Shown here: one piece after another, positions 15,249-24,428 of the stretch
How the letters are laid out: the number at the start of each line of letters is the position of its first letter
How positions within the stretch are numbered: the stretch's first letter is position 1
Assembly (NCBI GenBank): GCA_017983495.1
Contig: JAGOBH010000004.1
Coordinates: forward strand, 186,001 to 250,000
DNA from: Pyrinomonadaceae bacterium
GTDB taxonomy: Bacteria > Acidobacteriota > Blastocatellia > Pyrinomonadales > Pyrinomonadaceae
DNA: 64,000 bases
Direction: 5' to 3'
The notes under the pieces: generated by a model
Databases searched by the model: none
What the model was told of the DNA's origin: nothing
Seen by the model: the letters and a program-made list of their open reading frames with translations, nothing else
Translations under genes and position numbers: made by a program

Positions 15249-17252
15249 ATGAAGAAAACAGGCATTACGTCATTCTTCGGTCTTGCCGCGATATTATTAT
15301 CAGCGGTGACGATTTTTAGTCAAACAGCCGAATTCCGAGCGGATCTTGGGCGGGCTTTTTCACGGTTTGAAGTCGTCAGTGTAGCCGGCGACCAATTGGT
15401 CGGGAGATCGACGACCAACCGGAAGATCCGCTTTACGGGGAGCCGAAATTTGGAGATCACGCTGATGCCGCATGACATGAGGTCCGCCGGCTTCAAAGCT
15501 CAAAACGCAGGCTTTGACGGTGAGACCACGGTGGAGCGAGCTGCGGTCACAACGTTTCGCGGCCGGGTGGATGGTGACTCGGCCTCAGAAGTACGCCTCA
15601 ATATGATCAACGGCCGCCTCGAGGGCTTCATAAAGTCACGGGGCGAAACGGTCTTTGTCGAACCCGCGGCAAAATACTCTGCGTGGGCCAGTGATGAATT
15701 GGTCATCTATCGTGCGGAGGACGCTCTGACCGAACAAAGTTTTGCCTGCGGGTCAAGCATGGTAGAGAAGATCGACCGCGGCAAATCAATGGTCGAGGGG
15801 GCTACCGCTCAGCAGTTTCCAAATGCTCGACGGATCGAGATCGCCACGGATGCCGATCATGAATATGTCACCGTGCTTGGCGGTGTTACTCAGGCAAATC
15901 AGGAGATCCTGGGGATTCTGAACACGATCGAAGGAATGTACGCTGACGAACTGGGCCTTGCATTCAGTGTGACGTTTCAACACACATGGACCACGGTCGA
16001 CTCGTTTGCAGGAGTAAACACCGAGCAGACTGCCCGAAATTTTCAGGCGTATTGGAATACGAATTTCCCGACAATGGCATACCCGCGTGATGCGGCCCAT
16101 CTATTTTCGGGCAAGTCGAATGTTCAGTCGCAGGGTTGGGCGTTTATCGGGGTGATCTGCCGGGACGCGGCCAGCTCCTACGGAATTAGCGGCTATGTCA
16201 GTTGGGCACCTGGAAAATACCTGTTAACCGCACACGAACTTGGACATAACGTCGGAGCCAATCACGCCGACACTATGTCAAACTGTTCGAACACGCTGAT
16301 GGTCTCGCAGCTTTCGGGGGCGACGCCGCTCTCGTTTTGCCAGGCATCGCGTGACGAGGTTGACGGATTTCTGAGCGGTAACGGTTCCTGCATCACACCA
16401 GGCGTCCGATGCCCGAACGACATGGACGGTGACGGCAAGGCCGATCTCGGCATCTTCCGGCCTAATGGAGCATTCGGTGGGGAATGGTGGTTCCAGCGAA
16501 GCCTCGACGGGTCGACCGGTGCTGCACAATTTGGGTTGTCAACAGATACGTTGACGCCTGCCGACTATACGGGCGACGGGAAAACCGATATTGCCTTTTT
16601 CCGGCCGCACACGGGCTTCTGGTACATCCTTCGAAGTGACGACTTCTCGTTCTACGCATTTCCATTTGGAACTAACGGCGATATCCCGACGCCGGCGGAT
16701 TTTGACGCGGACGGCAGTGTGGATGCCGCAGTCTTTCGGGCATCGAGCAGCACGTGGTTTATAAACCGCTCGAGCGGCGGCACGGAGATCGTGAATTTCG
16801 GCTCGCCCAGTGACAAACCGGTTGCCGGCGACTATGATGGCGACGGCAAGGCCGATATCGCGGTTTTCCGCAATAACGGAGGCATTGGCGAATGGTGGAT
16901 CAAACGAAGCTCTGATCAAGAAGTTTTTGCAGCTCGATTCGGTTCGGCAACTGACAAGGCGGTCCAGGGAGATTTTACCGGCGACGGTAAATCGGATATT
17001 GCACTTTGGCGACCATCGAATGGAAATTGGTATGTTTTGAGGAGCGAAGACGGTAGCTTTTACTCATTCCCGTTCGGATCGGCCGGAGATATCCCGGTTG
17101 CCGGTGACTACGATGGCGATGGACGTTCAGATGCGGCGGTGTTCAGACCCAACAGTTCAACTTGGTATGCATCTCGTTCCACAGCAGGAACTCTGATTCA
17201 GCAGTTTGGACAATCCGGCGACTTGCCTCTTCAGAGCGCGTACGTTCGTTAG
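15249..17252 (+). CDS. secreted reprolysin-like zinc metalloprotease with VCBS-type C-terminal module
   Basis: A 667-residue protein. A signal peptide (1-25) and a propeptide-like region of about 150 residues precede the metzincin catalytic domain. Its zinc site is HELGHNVGANH (329-339), with a Met-turn candidate downstream (NTLMVSQ). From about residue 395 to the end come six D-G-D-G repeat units with FRP and W motifs, closing in LQSAYVR. This is the same module that ends the proteins at 4143 and 21501. The gene is flanked by minus-strand genes, so it is monocistronic. Expected role: extracellular protein degradation. Confidence 0.88.
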   Translation: MKKTGITSFFGLAAILLSAVTIFSQTAEFRADLGRAFSRFEVVSVAGDQLVGRSTTNRKIRFTGSRNLEITLMPHDMRSAGFKAQNAGFDGETTVERAAVTTFRGRVDGDSASEVRLNMINGRLEGFIKSRGETVFVEPAAKYSAWASDELVIYRAEDALTEQSFACGSSMVEKIDRGKSMVEGATAQQFPNARRIEIATDADHEYVTVLGGVTQANQEILGILNTIEGMYADELGLAFSVTFQHTWTTVDSFAGVNTEQTARNFQAYWNTNFPTMAYPRDAAHLFSGKSNVQSQGWAFIGVICRDAASSYGISGYVSWAPGKYLLTAHELGHNVGANHADTMSNCSNTLMVSQLSGATPLSFCQASRDEVDGFLSGNGSCITPGVRCPNDMDGDGKADLGIFRPNGAFGGEWWFQRSLDGSTGAAQFGLSTDTLTPADYTGDGKTDIAFFRPHTGFWYILRSDDFSFYAFPFGTNGDIPTPADFDADGSVDAAVFRASSSTWFINRSSGGTEIVNFGSPSDKPVAGDYDGDGKADIAVFRNNGGIGEWWIKRSSDQEVFAARFGSATDKAVQGDFTGDGKSDIALWRPSNGNWYVLRSEDGSFYSFPFGSAGDIPVAGDYDGDGRSDAAVFRPNSSTWYASRSTAGTLIQQFGQSGDLPLQSAYVR

Positions 17253-17277
17253 TTGCCAGCAAACGACACTTTGATCG

Positions 17278-17868
17278 TCACTGATCGCCTTCCTCACGCA
17301 TGAGGCGCGCCACGTGAAAGATATAGTGTCCACCGGAGACAACAGCAAAAAATGCAACGATGAAGTACGTTGTCGGCAGGTGAATGTGAATACCTGTAAC
17401 AGCCGCAGCCATTACCAGCGTTACAGCGACAACCTGTACAAATGTGCTCGCCTTCCCTAGCCAGGACGGCTTAAACCCGCGAAATCCTGTCATGACGTTG
17501 ATCGCAGCTGCCACCGTTACGATGAGAACATCCCGTCCGATCACAGCAGCGGTAACCCAAAATGGGATCGGCAGGTGACGCGTTGTGGGAAGTACGTTTG
17601 GCATCGTAAGCACAATAAACGCTACGGTCATCAGCAACTTGTCGGCGATCGGATCAATGATAGTCCCGAGTTCAGACTCTTGTTTGAACCGGCGTGCGAC
17701 AAATCCGTCAATACCATCCGACACGCCTGCGACCACAAACACCGCAAGTGCTATCTCGACCTTGCCATAGTACAAAAAGCTTGCAAAAACAGGTATCAGA
17801 GCCATCCTCAAGAATGTGAGGAGGTTGGGGATGGTCAGTATCCTGGTGGAGACGTTCGGTTCGGTCAT
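17278..17868 (-). CDS. pgsA: CDP-diacylglycerol-glycerol-3-phosphate 3-phosphatidyltransferase
   Basis: A 196-residue integral membrane enzyme with about five to six hydrophobic helices. The CDP-alcohol phosphatidyltransferase signature is complete: DGIDG-x2-AR-x8-G-x3-D-x3-D (in SDGIDGFVARRF ... GTIIDPIADK). It commits CDP-diacylglycerol to phosphatidylglycerol synthesis. The start at 17868 overlaps the stop of the upstream phosphoesterase gene as ATGA, indicating translational coupling; a longer start at 17910 would overlap 46 bases. It is the last gene of a GNAT-tyrS-phosphoesterase-pgsA operon. The symbol assumes glycerophosphate as acceptor. Confidence 0.88.
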   Translation of the reverse strand: MTEPNVSTRILTIPNLLTFLRMALIPVFASFLYYGKVEIALAVFVVAGVSDGIDGFVARRFKQESELGTIIDPIADKLLMTVAFIVLTMPNVLPTTRHLPIPFWVTAAVIGRDVLIVTVAAAINVMTGFRGFKPSWLGKASTFVQVVAVTLVMAAAVTGIHIHLPTTYFIVAFFAVVSGGHYIFHVARLMREEGDQ

Positions 17869-18728
17869 TCCGCTGTTCGCAACTCCAATAGTGAGATCTC
17901 TGGCGGACACTGATAACGAACCGGCAGGACCACGGTTCCGATACCGCGTGTAATGTAGATCTGCGAATCGACACGGCGGTGCAAACCGCTCGACAGTTTG
18001 CGTCGACGGATCAAGCGCTTTTCTTCATCACGCAATTTGATCTGTCCGCCGTGTGTGTGGCCGCTGAGCGTAAGGTCGATCTTCGCTCGAACCGATTGCC
18101 TGAAAATGATCGGATTGTGGGCGAGCAGTAGTTTCAGCTCGTCCGGATAAGAGCCTTTCATCGCGGCGGCAACATCGGTCTTTCCTACCATGTAGTCGTC
18201 GACGCCGGCGAGCCAGAATGATGATCCGCGTGCTTCTATCCTAATCCCCTCGTTAACAAGCACCTTGATACCTTCGCCACGGAAAAGATGAGTGACAAGA
18301 TCGGCATCTGTCCAATGGTCATGATTCCCGAGACATGCGAACGTACCGTATCGGGATTTGAGCTTTCCCAAGGCCGCGGCAACAGGAGCAATATACTCGC
18401 TTTCGTGCGAGACATAATCGCCGGTCAAAACAAACATATCCGGTCGAAGACGATTGGCGATCTTCACGGTGCGTTCAATATGTGCAAGATCGGTGAACGG
18501 GCTGTGATGGATATCGGAAAGGTGAATTATCTTTAAGCCGTCGAGCCGTTTCGGCAATCGTTTCAACTCGATCGTCACGCGCTCGAGCGACAAGCTATTT
18601 GCCTCGTCCATTGCTGTCTTTGCCTTTTTTGACCAATTGCCGGCAATTGCGCGAAGCGGAGCCTCGGAGGCAACATAGGCGTTGATCCGCTCCGATAACT
18701 TGACCCGCTTTGGTATAACAGCACTCAT
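17865..18728 (-). CDS. metallophosphoesterase (YkuE/YaeI type)
   Basis: A 287-residue calcineurin-like phosphoesterase with the metal-binding motifs in order: LSDIHHSPF (about 70-78), LTGDYVSH (101-108), LGNHDHW, LLAHNP and SGHTHGGQ. Members close to YkuE/YaeI act at the membrane on lipid-linked phosphates, which would suit its coupling to pgsA. A clear signal peptide is not present, however; the N-terminus is a charged helix. The substrate is not known. It overlaps pgsA by four bases. Confidence 0.88.
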   Translation of the reverse strand: MSAVIPKRVKLSERINAYVASEAPLRAIAGNWSKKAKTAMDEANSLSLERVTIELKRLPKRLDGLKIIHLSDIHHSPFTDLAHIERTVKIANRLRPDMFVLTGDYVSHESEYIAPVAAALGKLKSRYGTFACLGNHDHWTDADLVTHLFRGEGIKVLVNEGIRIEARGSSFWLAGVDDYMVGKTDVAAAMKGSYPDELKLLLAHNPIIFRQSVRAKIDLTLSGHTHGGQIKLRDEEKRLIRRRKLSSGLHRRVDSQIYITRGIGTVVLPVRYQCPPEISLLELRTAE

Positions 18729-18775
18729 TTACAGTGTCGAAAGTATATATGGCGTGGGAACAAATTACAACGAGG

Positions 18776-19984
18776 TCATTTTGCCAGGACCTTTAGGAAT
18801 TTTCTCTTTCCGACCTGGAGTAAGATGCCTTCGCCCCCAACAAGGATATCTGCATTTGCAGCGGTCGCCTTTTCGCCGTTAACCTTCACGCCACCCTGCT
18901 CGATCAGCCGGCGGGCCTCGCCTTTTGAGCCGGCAAGGCCGGTATCGGCGATCAACTGGGCCAGCGGATACGAGCCCTCAGGAACTGCCTTTTCCTCGAT
19001 CTCGTCAGGAACTTCCTTTTGCACGAACCTTTTGACAAACTCCTCTTCCGCAGCGTTCGCGTCATCAGCGGTGTGAAAATCGCTTATGATCAGCTTGGCG
19101 AGATTGACCTTGGCGTTGCGTGGGTTTTCGGCTCCGCTCTCGCAATTTGATCTCATTGCAGCGATCTCGGCCGGTCCAAGGTCGGTCAGCAGCTCGTAAT
19201 ATCGCCACATCAGTTCGTCTGAGATCGACATCACCTTGCCAAACATCTCGCCCGCCGGCTCGTCGATACCGATGTAGTTATTGAGAGATTTCGACATCTT
19301 ATTGACGCCGTCGAGGCCCTCAAGCAACGGTGTCGTCAGGATCACCTGGGGTTCCTGCCCGAACTCACGCTGCAGATTGCGACCCATCAGAAGATTGAAC
19401 CGCTGATCGGTGCCGCCGAGCTCGACGTCGGCGTTAAGTGCAACGGAATCATAGCCTTGCACCAGCGGATAGAGGAGCTCATGCAGCGAGATCGGCTTTT
19501 CGTCGGCCATTCGCTTGGTAAAATCGTCACGTTCAAGGATCTGCTTGACGGTCGTTTTCGCACACAGCTTGACGAAATCCGCGGCGTTGAATTTGTCCAT
19601 CCATTCGCCATTGAACCTGAGTTCGGTCTTTTCCGGATCGAGCAGCTTGAACATCTGACGCTTGTAAGTCTCGGCGTTGGCATTGACCTCTTCGCGTGAG
19701 AGCGGCGGCCGAGTCACGTTCTTGCCCGACGGGTCGCCGATCATCCCGGTAAAATCGCCGATCAAAAAGATCACTGTATGCCCGAGTTCCTGAAACGCTT
19801 TGAGTTTCCGGATCACCACAGTGTGCCCGACGTGAATGTCCGGAGCCGTCGGGTCGAGCCCGAGCTTTACCCGCAGAGGCTTGCCCGTTTTCTCGCTACG
19901 CTCAAGCTTTTTGCGCAAATCTTCCTCGCGGATAACATCGACCGTGCCTTTTTTCAGGAATTCGAGTTGTTCGTTAATGGTCAT
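18776..19984 (-). CDS. tyrS: tyrosyl-tRNA synthetase
   Basis: A 402-residue class I aminoacyl-tRNA synthetase. The HIGH-type motif is HVGH (51-54), the KMSKS motif is [10 protein letters not shown], and the C-terminus is an S4-type RNA-binding domain ([29 protein letters not shown]). The start at 19984 (MTINEQ) is preferred; the frame is open for 14 more codons, but those would overlap the upstream GNAT gene. No T-box-like leader is evident because the gene follows GNAT by only 13 bases. Confidence 0.96.
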   Translation of the reverse strand: MTINEQLEFLKKGTVDVIREEDLRKKLERSEKTGKPLRVKLGLDPTAPDIHVGHTVVIRKLKAFQELGHTVIFLIGDFTGMIGDPSGKNVTRPPLSREEVNANAETYKRQMFKLLDPEKTELRFNGEWMDKFNAADFVKLCAKTTVKQILERDDFTKRMADEKPISLHELLYPLVQGYDSVALNADVELGGTDQRFNLLMGRNLQREFGQEPQVILTTPLLEGLDGVNKMSKSLNNYIGIDEPAGEMFGKVMSISDELMWRYYELLTDLGPAEIAAMRSNCESGAENPRNAKVNLAKLIISDFHTADDANAAEEEFVKRFVQKEVPDEIEEKAVPEGSYPLAQLIADTGLAGSKGEARRLIEQGGVKVNGEKATAANADILVGGEGILLQVGKRKFLKVLAK

Positions 19985-19997
19985 GGTAAAACGGCAA

Positions 19998-20483
19998 TTA
20001 TAACTTACGGTACATAATGTACGCATTCGTCAAGCCGTTTTTTGAGTGCTTGAAGACATCCGGAATCTCGCCGACGATCTCAAAGCCGAGCTTTTGCCAG
20101 AGACGGACGGCGAATTCGTTACTTTTGACCACGAAGTTGAACTGCATCGCCGTGAAGCCCAGACGGTTGGCTTCGCCGAGCGACCAAAGGGCGATTTGCT
20201 TGCCGATACCTTTTCCTTGAGCGTTGGGCGAGACCATATACGCCGCATTTGCTACGTGTGCTCCCAGCCCGAGCTGATTGGCACGCAGCCAAAATGTAGC
20301 AACAACTCCGCCGTCCAAAACACCAACATAGTTGTGTTTATCCGACGTGAACCAGTACGCCATCATCTCAACTTCGGATGTATCAGGAGCAAAGACGTAC
20401 GTATCGCCGCCGGCGATCACGGCTTTTATGATCTGCCAAATGGCAGGTTTATCACGGTCTTCGGCTTTTCGGATCTCGACCAT
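19998..20483 (-). CDS. GNAT family N-acetyltransferase
   Basis: A 161-residue single-domain protein. The acetyl-CoA binding region is [13 protein letters not shown] (pattern Q-x-x-G-x-G/A) within [19 protein letters not shown]. The conserved N-terminal (IRKAEDRD) and C-terminal ([18 protein letters not shown]) segments of GNAT enzymes are also present. The last segment and the gene length resemble small-molecule or antibiotic acetyltransferases; the acceptor is unknown. It is the first gene of the tyrS operon. Confidence 0.9.
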   Translation of the reverse strand: MVEIRKAEDRDKPAIWQIIKAVIAGGDTYVFAPDTSEVEMMAYWFTSDKHNYVGVLDGGVVATFWLRANQLGLGAHVANAAYMVSPNAQGKGIGKQIALWSLGEANRLGFTAMQFNFVVKSNEFAVRLWQKLGFEIVGEIPDVFKHSKNGLTNAYIMYRKL

Positions 20484-20597
20484 ATCTTATACCTTTGCGT
20501 TCTTTGCAACTTTGCGTAAAACTCATTAAACGCCTCCAGCATTTTCAGGCAAAACTGCGAAGTGCGCAAAGAAAGTGATGATTGCGGCGATCTATTT

Positions 20598-21440
20598 ATG
20601 GCAAACGAACTCAAAGATCTGCACCTTGCTTTTGTCGGCTGCGGCGTAATGGGCGAATCGATGATCGCCGGATTAGTGCGAAAGAACATCGTCGAGCCTG
20701 CAAATATTTCCGCTAGCCACCCGCGCTCGTATCGGCGTGCCGAACTTGCGGAAAAGTACGGCATAACGGTCTTTGATGACAACGCATTAGCGGCAAAACA
20801 GGCAGCCAACCAAGCCAATTCTGCTGTTGTGTTATGCATCAAGCCGCAGCGGCTTGCCCGCGTCCTGAACGATCTTGACGGCGTACTTTCCGTCGATCAG
20901 CTTGTCGTTTCGATCGTGGCCGGTGCAACGATCGAGCATCTCGCGACCGCACTCGGCACGGATAAGGTCGTTCGAGCAATGCCCAATACGCCGTCACAGA
21001 TCGGTGCGGGCATTACTGCATGGACCTGCACCGAAGCGGTTGCTGAGGCCGAACGTGGCCACGTTCGCGAAATGCTCGCGGCCCTCGGCAAAGAGCTTTT
21101 CGTCGAGACCGAGAACATGATCGACATGGCGACTTCCCTTTCAGCAACCGGCCCGACGTATATCTTTATGGTCATGGAAGCTCTGACCGATGCCGGTGTT
21201 CACCTGGGTTTTTCCCGCGACATGGCCAAGGAACTCGTCCAGGAGACGATGCTCGGATCGGTCAAATTCGCCATAGAATCGCACAAACACCCGGCCGAAC
21301 TCCGAAACATGGTCACGTCGCCAGGCGGCACCTCAGCCGAAGCGATCTATCAAATGGAGAAAGGCAGCTTGCGAACCGTGCTCTCCAAGGCCGTCTACGG
21401 TGCCTACAAACGTGCCGTCGAACTCGGTCGTAAAAAGTAG
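20598..21440 (+). CDS. proC: pyrroline-5-carboxylate reductase
   Basis: A 280-residue protein of normal ProC length. It has the Rossmann motif FVGCGVMGESMIAGL and ends in the strongly conserved region ELRNMVTSPGGTSAEAIYQMEKG. The segment VRAMPNTPSQIGAGIT is also diagnostic. It reduces pyrroline-5-carboxylate to proline with NAD(P)H. The ATG at 20598 is used; the upstream 12 codons of open frame lack family similarity. It is divergent from GNAT. Confidence 0.95.
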   Translation: MANELKDLHLAFVGCGVMGESMIAGLVRKNIVEPANISASHPRSYRRAELAEKYGITVFDDNALAAKQAANQANSAVVLCIKPQRLARVLNDLDGVLSVDQLVVSIVAGATIEHLATALGTDKVVRAMPNTPSQIGAGITAWTCTEAVAEAERGHVREMLAALGKELFVETENMIDMATSLSATGPTYIFMVMEALTDAGVHLGFSRDMAKELVQETMLGSVKFAIESHKHPAELRNMVTSPGGTSAEAIYQMEKGSLRTVLSKAVYGAYKRAVELGRKK

Positions 21441-21500
21441 TGGTCCATCGCCGATCTGTGCGACAATTTATTGAAACGTCAAATTCAGGTCGGACATTAG

Positions 21501-24362
21501 ATGAGAGTTATAATGCGGACGAAGTTTGCTATCGGGCGATATTTTTTGCTGACCGTTTCGGTGTTGGCGATTCTGACGGTATCTGGTTTGAGGCCGCACC
21601 TAACTGAGTCGAAAGACGCGGTTTCTCAACCGGGTGCGATCGGCAGGTTGGCATTCAGCCGCCTGAACATATTTACCAGCGGACTTCTCGCATCTCCACT
21701 GCATACCATAAATTCTGACGGTACCGGCGAGGCAACCATTGCAGTTGCGACTATTCCGCCGGTGATCAACGGTGCCCCCGCTTGGTCTCCCGACGGCATT
21801 AAGATCGTCTACTACAGCGATGGTGAACTTTGGTCCATGAATGCCGACGGTAGCTCTAAACTAAATCTCACAAATACCATAGGTATAACCGAAAATGATC
21901 CAACATGGTCATCCGGTGGAAAGATCGCGTACGAACGTGATGGCCATATCTGGACAATGAACGCCGACGGATCCAACCAAACGCCGTTCACGTCAATAAC
22001 ACAATCTTTTCCCGAGGCCCCGGCCTGGTCTCCGGACGGTACAAAGCTCGCGTTTACCTCGGCTGATGACATTTGGGTCATAAACGCCGACGGTTCCGGC
22101 GAGCGTCGCATAACAAACAACTCTGTACCTGATACTGATCCGTCGTGGTCGCCGGATGGCACGAAGGTCATTTTTGGAAAAGGCGGCAGTGGTATTGCCG
22201 TGATAGATCTCGATGGTTCGAACGAAGTTATGCTCACCAGTAATCCTCCGGATGGTAAGCCTTCGTGGTCGAATGACGGGACAAAGATCGCGTTCGTAAG
22301 ACGCGGAACAACATCGAACGGCATTTATACGATGGATGCCAATGGCGGAAATCAGCTTCGGATCGTAGCTGACGTTCCGAATCAGCCCGGCCGCAGTGAA
22401 ACGGACGATCCTGCCTGGCAGCCCGTATCGCTGACGCCAAATACGGTTGTCATTAGCGGAAGACTTACGCGAAACGGCGAGAGCCTGATTGGTGTGACAG
22501 TTAATCTGACAGGTTCGACGACAAGCAGCCGTACGACGAACTCGCTGGGGGAATATCGTTTTGAAAACCTTCCCAAGATCGGCTTATACACGGTCACGCC
22601 TGTTCTTGCGAATCATGTTTTCACACCGGTTAGACGAATTTTCGCTGATCCCGCTAAGAACGAGATCGCGGATTTTGTTGGCGGACAGATCTGTGGCACT
22701 CCGAATTGCCGCGTAAATGGCCGAATAGTGTTCGTTCGCGGCACTGATATCTATACAGCAGCGGCTGACGGCACCGGTGTAGTAAACCTGACAAACGGAG
22801 GAATGGGAATTTGTGAAGATCCGGCATATTCACCGGACGGCAGTACGATCGCGTTCCGAAGCAATGCTCCCGGCAATTATGAGATCTACCGGATCAATGC
22901 AGGTGGTGGCGGTCTGGTGAGACTAACGACCGCCGCAGGTTCCGATGAGTTTCCGGTCTATTCACCTGATGGATCGAAGATCGTTTTCACCAGTGACCGC
23001 GACGGCAACGTCGAAGTCTACTCGATGAACGCCGATGGCTCGAACCAACAACGTTTGACCAACAACACGATACCTGACAAGGAACCTTCGTTCTCACCCG
23101 ATGGAACCAAGATCGCATTCACCAGGCCGCACGACGGCACGCCCTCCGGCCGGACCGCCATATTCACAATGAACTCAAATGGCTCGAATGCCGTGCAGAT
23201 AACATCACCGGGCTTTCTTTATGATTTTACGCCGACATTTTCACCTGACGGCACTAAACTGCTCTTTTGGCGATACGACAGCGGCCCGTTCACCTCACAG
23301 TTCTATATCGCTAATCCCGATGGCACTAATGCGGCTCCGATAAGCGGAGTTTCGGGTTTCGTTTATAAGCCTTCGTTCTCGCCGGACGGAACGCGGGTGA
23401 TCTACTCATGGCTCTCCGGTGTTGGGACATACAGCATCTCATCGATTCCGGTTGGCGGCGGAAGTGGAGCATTAATTCTACAGAATGGCCATCACGTCGA
23501 TTGGCAGCCGCTGGCTCCGGCCGTACGGCCTTCACGTTTTGATTTCGATGGCGACGGACGTGCAGATGTTGCGGTCTTTCGTCCTAGCGACGGCATTTGG
23601 TACATTCTCCGAAGTTCGGATCTGGGGCTAACTCAACGCTCGTTCGCTCTTTCCGGCGATCTGCCGGTGCCCTCGGATTTTGACGGTGATGCGATCACGG
23701 ACATAGCGATTTACCGGCCGTCAAACAATGATTTTTGGTCGCTCAGCTCTTTCAACGGCCAACAGGTAAACGCTCATCTCGGTCAATCCGGTGATATTCC
23801 CATACCGTCCGATATCGACGCTGACGGGCGAGCAGATTATGTTGTTTTCCGCCCGGCAAATGGTCATTGGTACCGTATCAGCAGCGCGACCGGCATTTTT
23901 TCCGACATTTGGTTTGGTGCCGTCGGAGATAAGCCTGTAATTGGCGACTTTGACGGCGACGGCAAGGCCGATCCGGCCATCTACCGACCATCGGACGGTA
24001 ATTGGTGGTGGCTTAGTAGCACCGACGGAGTCCAGCGTGCCACCCGTTGGGGAATCGCTGAGGACGTTCCGGCTCCCGCTGATTTTGATGGCGACGGCAA
24101 AACTGACTTCGCAATATTTCGGCCTTCGACAGGTGTTTGGTACATCATCAACAGCACTAACGGAGCGTTTACGATCTTTCCTTTCGGCCTGTTCGGTGAC
24201 AAGCCCGTACCCGCCGACTATGACGGCGACGGCAAGGCCGATGTCGCCGTTTATCGCCCATCGGACGGTACTTGGTACCTGTTGCGTTCGACCGGCGGAT
24301 TTACCGGTTTTCGCTGGGGCGTCTCATCCGATGTACCTTTGCCAAACGCCATGATCTACTGA
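21501..24362 (+). CDS. secreted TolB-like PD40 propeller protein with a CarboxypepD_reg-like domain and a VCBS-type C-terminal module
   Basis: A 953-residue protein. A signal peptide (about 1-32) is followed by PD40/TolB-like repeats with the W/Y/F-SPDG-x-KI-x-F pattern (about 75-310). A short carboxypeptidase-regulatory-like beta domain comes next (VVISGRLTRNGESLIGVTVNLTG is cut here to VVISGRLTRNG, about 315-390), then a second set of PD40 repeats (about 405-670). The last 280 residues are six D-G-D-G units closing in LPNAMIY. The two propellers probably bind peptide or polysaccharide outside the cell. No catalytic site is seen. This is the third carrier of the shared C-terminal module. Confidence 0.85.
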   Translation: MRVIMRTKFAIGRYFLLTVSVLAILTVSGLRPHLTESKDAVSQPGAIGRLAFSRLNIFTSGLLASPLHTINSDGTGEATIAVATIPPVINGAPAWSPDGIKIVYYSDGELWSMNADGSSKLNLTNTIGITENDPTWSSGGKIAYERDGHIWTMNADGSNQTPFTSITQSFPEAPAWSPDGTKLAFTSADDIWVINADGSGERRITNNSVPDTDPSWSPDGTKVIFGKGGSGIAVIDLDGSNEVMLTSNPPDGKPSWSNDGTKIAFVRRGTTSNGIYTMDANGGNQLRIVADVPNQPGRSETDDPAWQPVSLTPNTVVISGRLTRNGESLIGVTVNLTGSTTSSRTTNSLGEYRFENLPKIGLYTVTPVLANHVFTPVRRIFADPAKNEIADFVGGQICGTPNCRVNGRIVFVRGTDIYTAAADGTGVVNLTNGGMGICEDPAYSPDGSTIAFRSNAPGNYEIYRINAGGGGLVRLTTAAGSDEFPVYSPDGSKIVFTSDRDGNVEVYSMNADGSNQQRLTNNTIPDKEPSFSPDGTKIAFTRPHDGTPSGRTAIFTMNSNGSNAVQITSPGFLYDFTPTFSPDGTKLLFWRYDSGPFTSQFYIANPDGTNAAPISGVSGFVYKPSFSPDGTRVIYSWLSGVGTYSISSIPVGGGSGALILQNGHHVDWQPLAPAVRPSRFDFDGDGRADVAVFRPSDGIWYILRSSDLGLTQRSFALSGDLPVPSDFDGDAITDIAIYRPSNNDFWSLSSFNGQQVNAHLGQSGDIPIPSDIDADGRADYVVFRPANGHWYRISSATGIFSDIWFGAVGDKPVIGDFDGDGKADPAIYRPSDGNWWWLSSTDGVQRATRWGIAEDVPAPADFDGDGKTDFAIFRPSTGVWYIINSTNGAFTIFPFGLFGDKPVPADYDGDGKADVAVYRPSDGTWYLLRSTGGFTGFRWGVSSDVPLPNAMIY

Positions 24363-24370
24363 AGCCAAGC

Positions 24371-24412
24371 TCGACCATTAAAACGTGCCGGTCGATCCCT
24401 CGCTTTTTTTTA
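24371..24412 (+). terminator. possible terminator after the 21501 gene
   Basis: A 6 bp inverted repeat TCGACC / GGTCGA with a 13-base loop is followed seven bases later by a run of T. It lies in the short gap between convergent genes. The stem is weak, so this is tentative. Confidence 0.4.
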
Positions 24413-24428
24413 TGATCGATGAGTTGAT

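Noticed and set aside
20426..20842. Minus-strand frame overlapping GNAT and proC
   Set aside because: It covers the divergent intergenic region and the 5' end of proC in antisense; it has no motifs.
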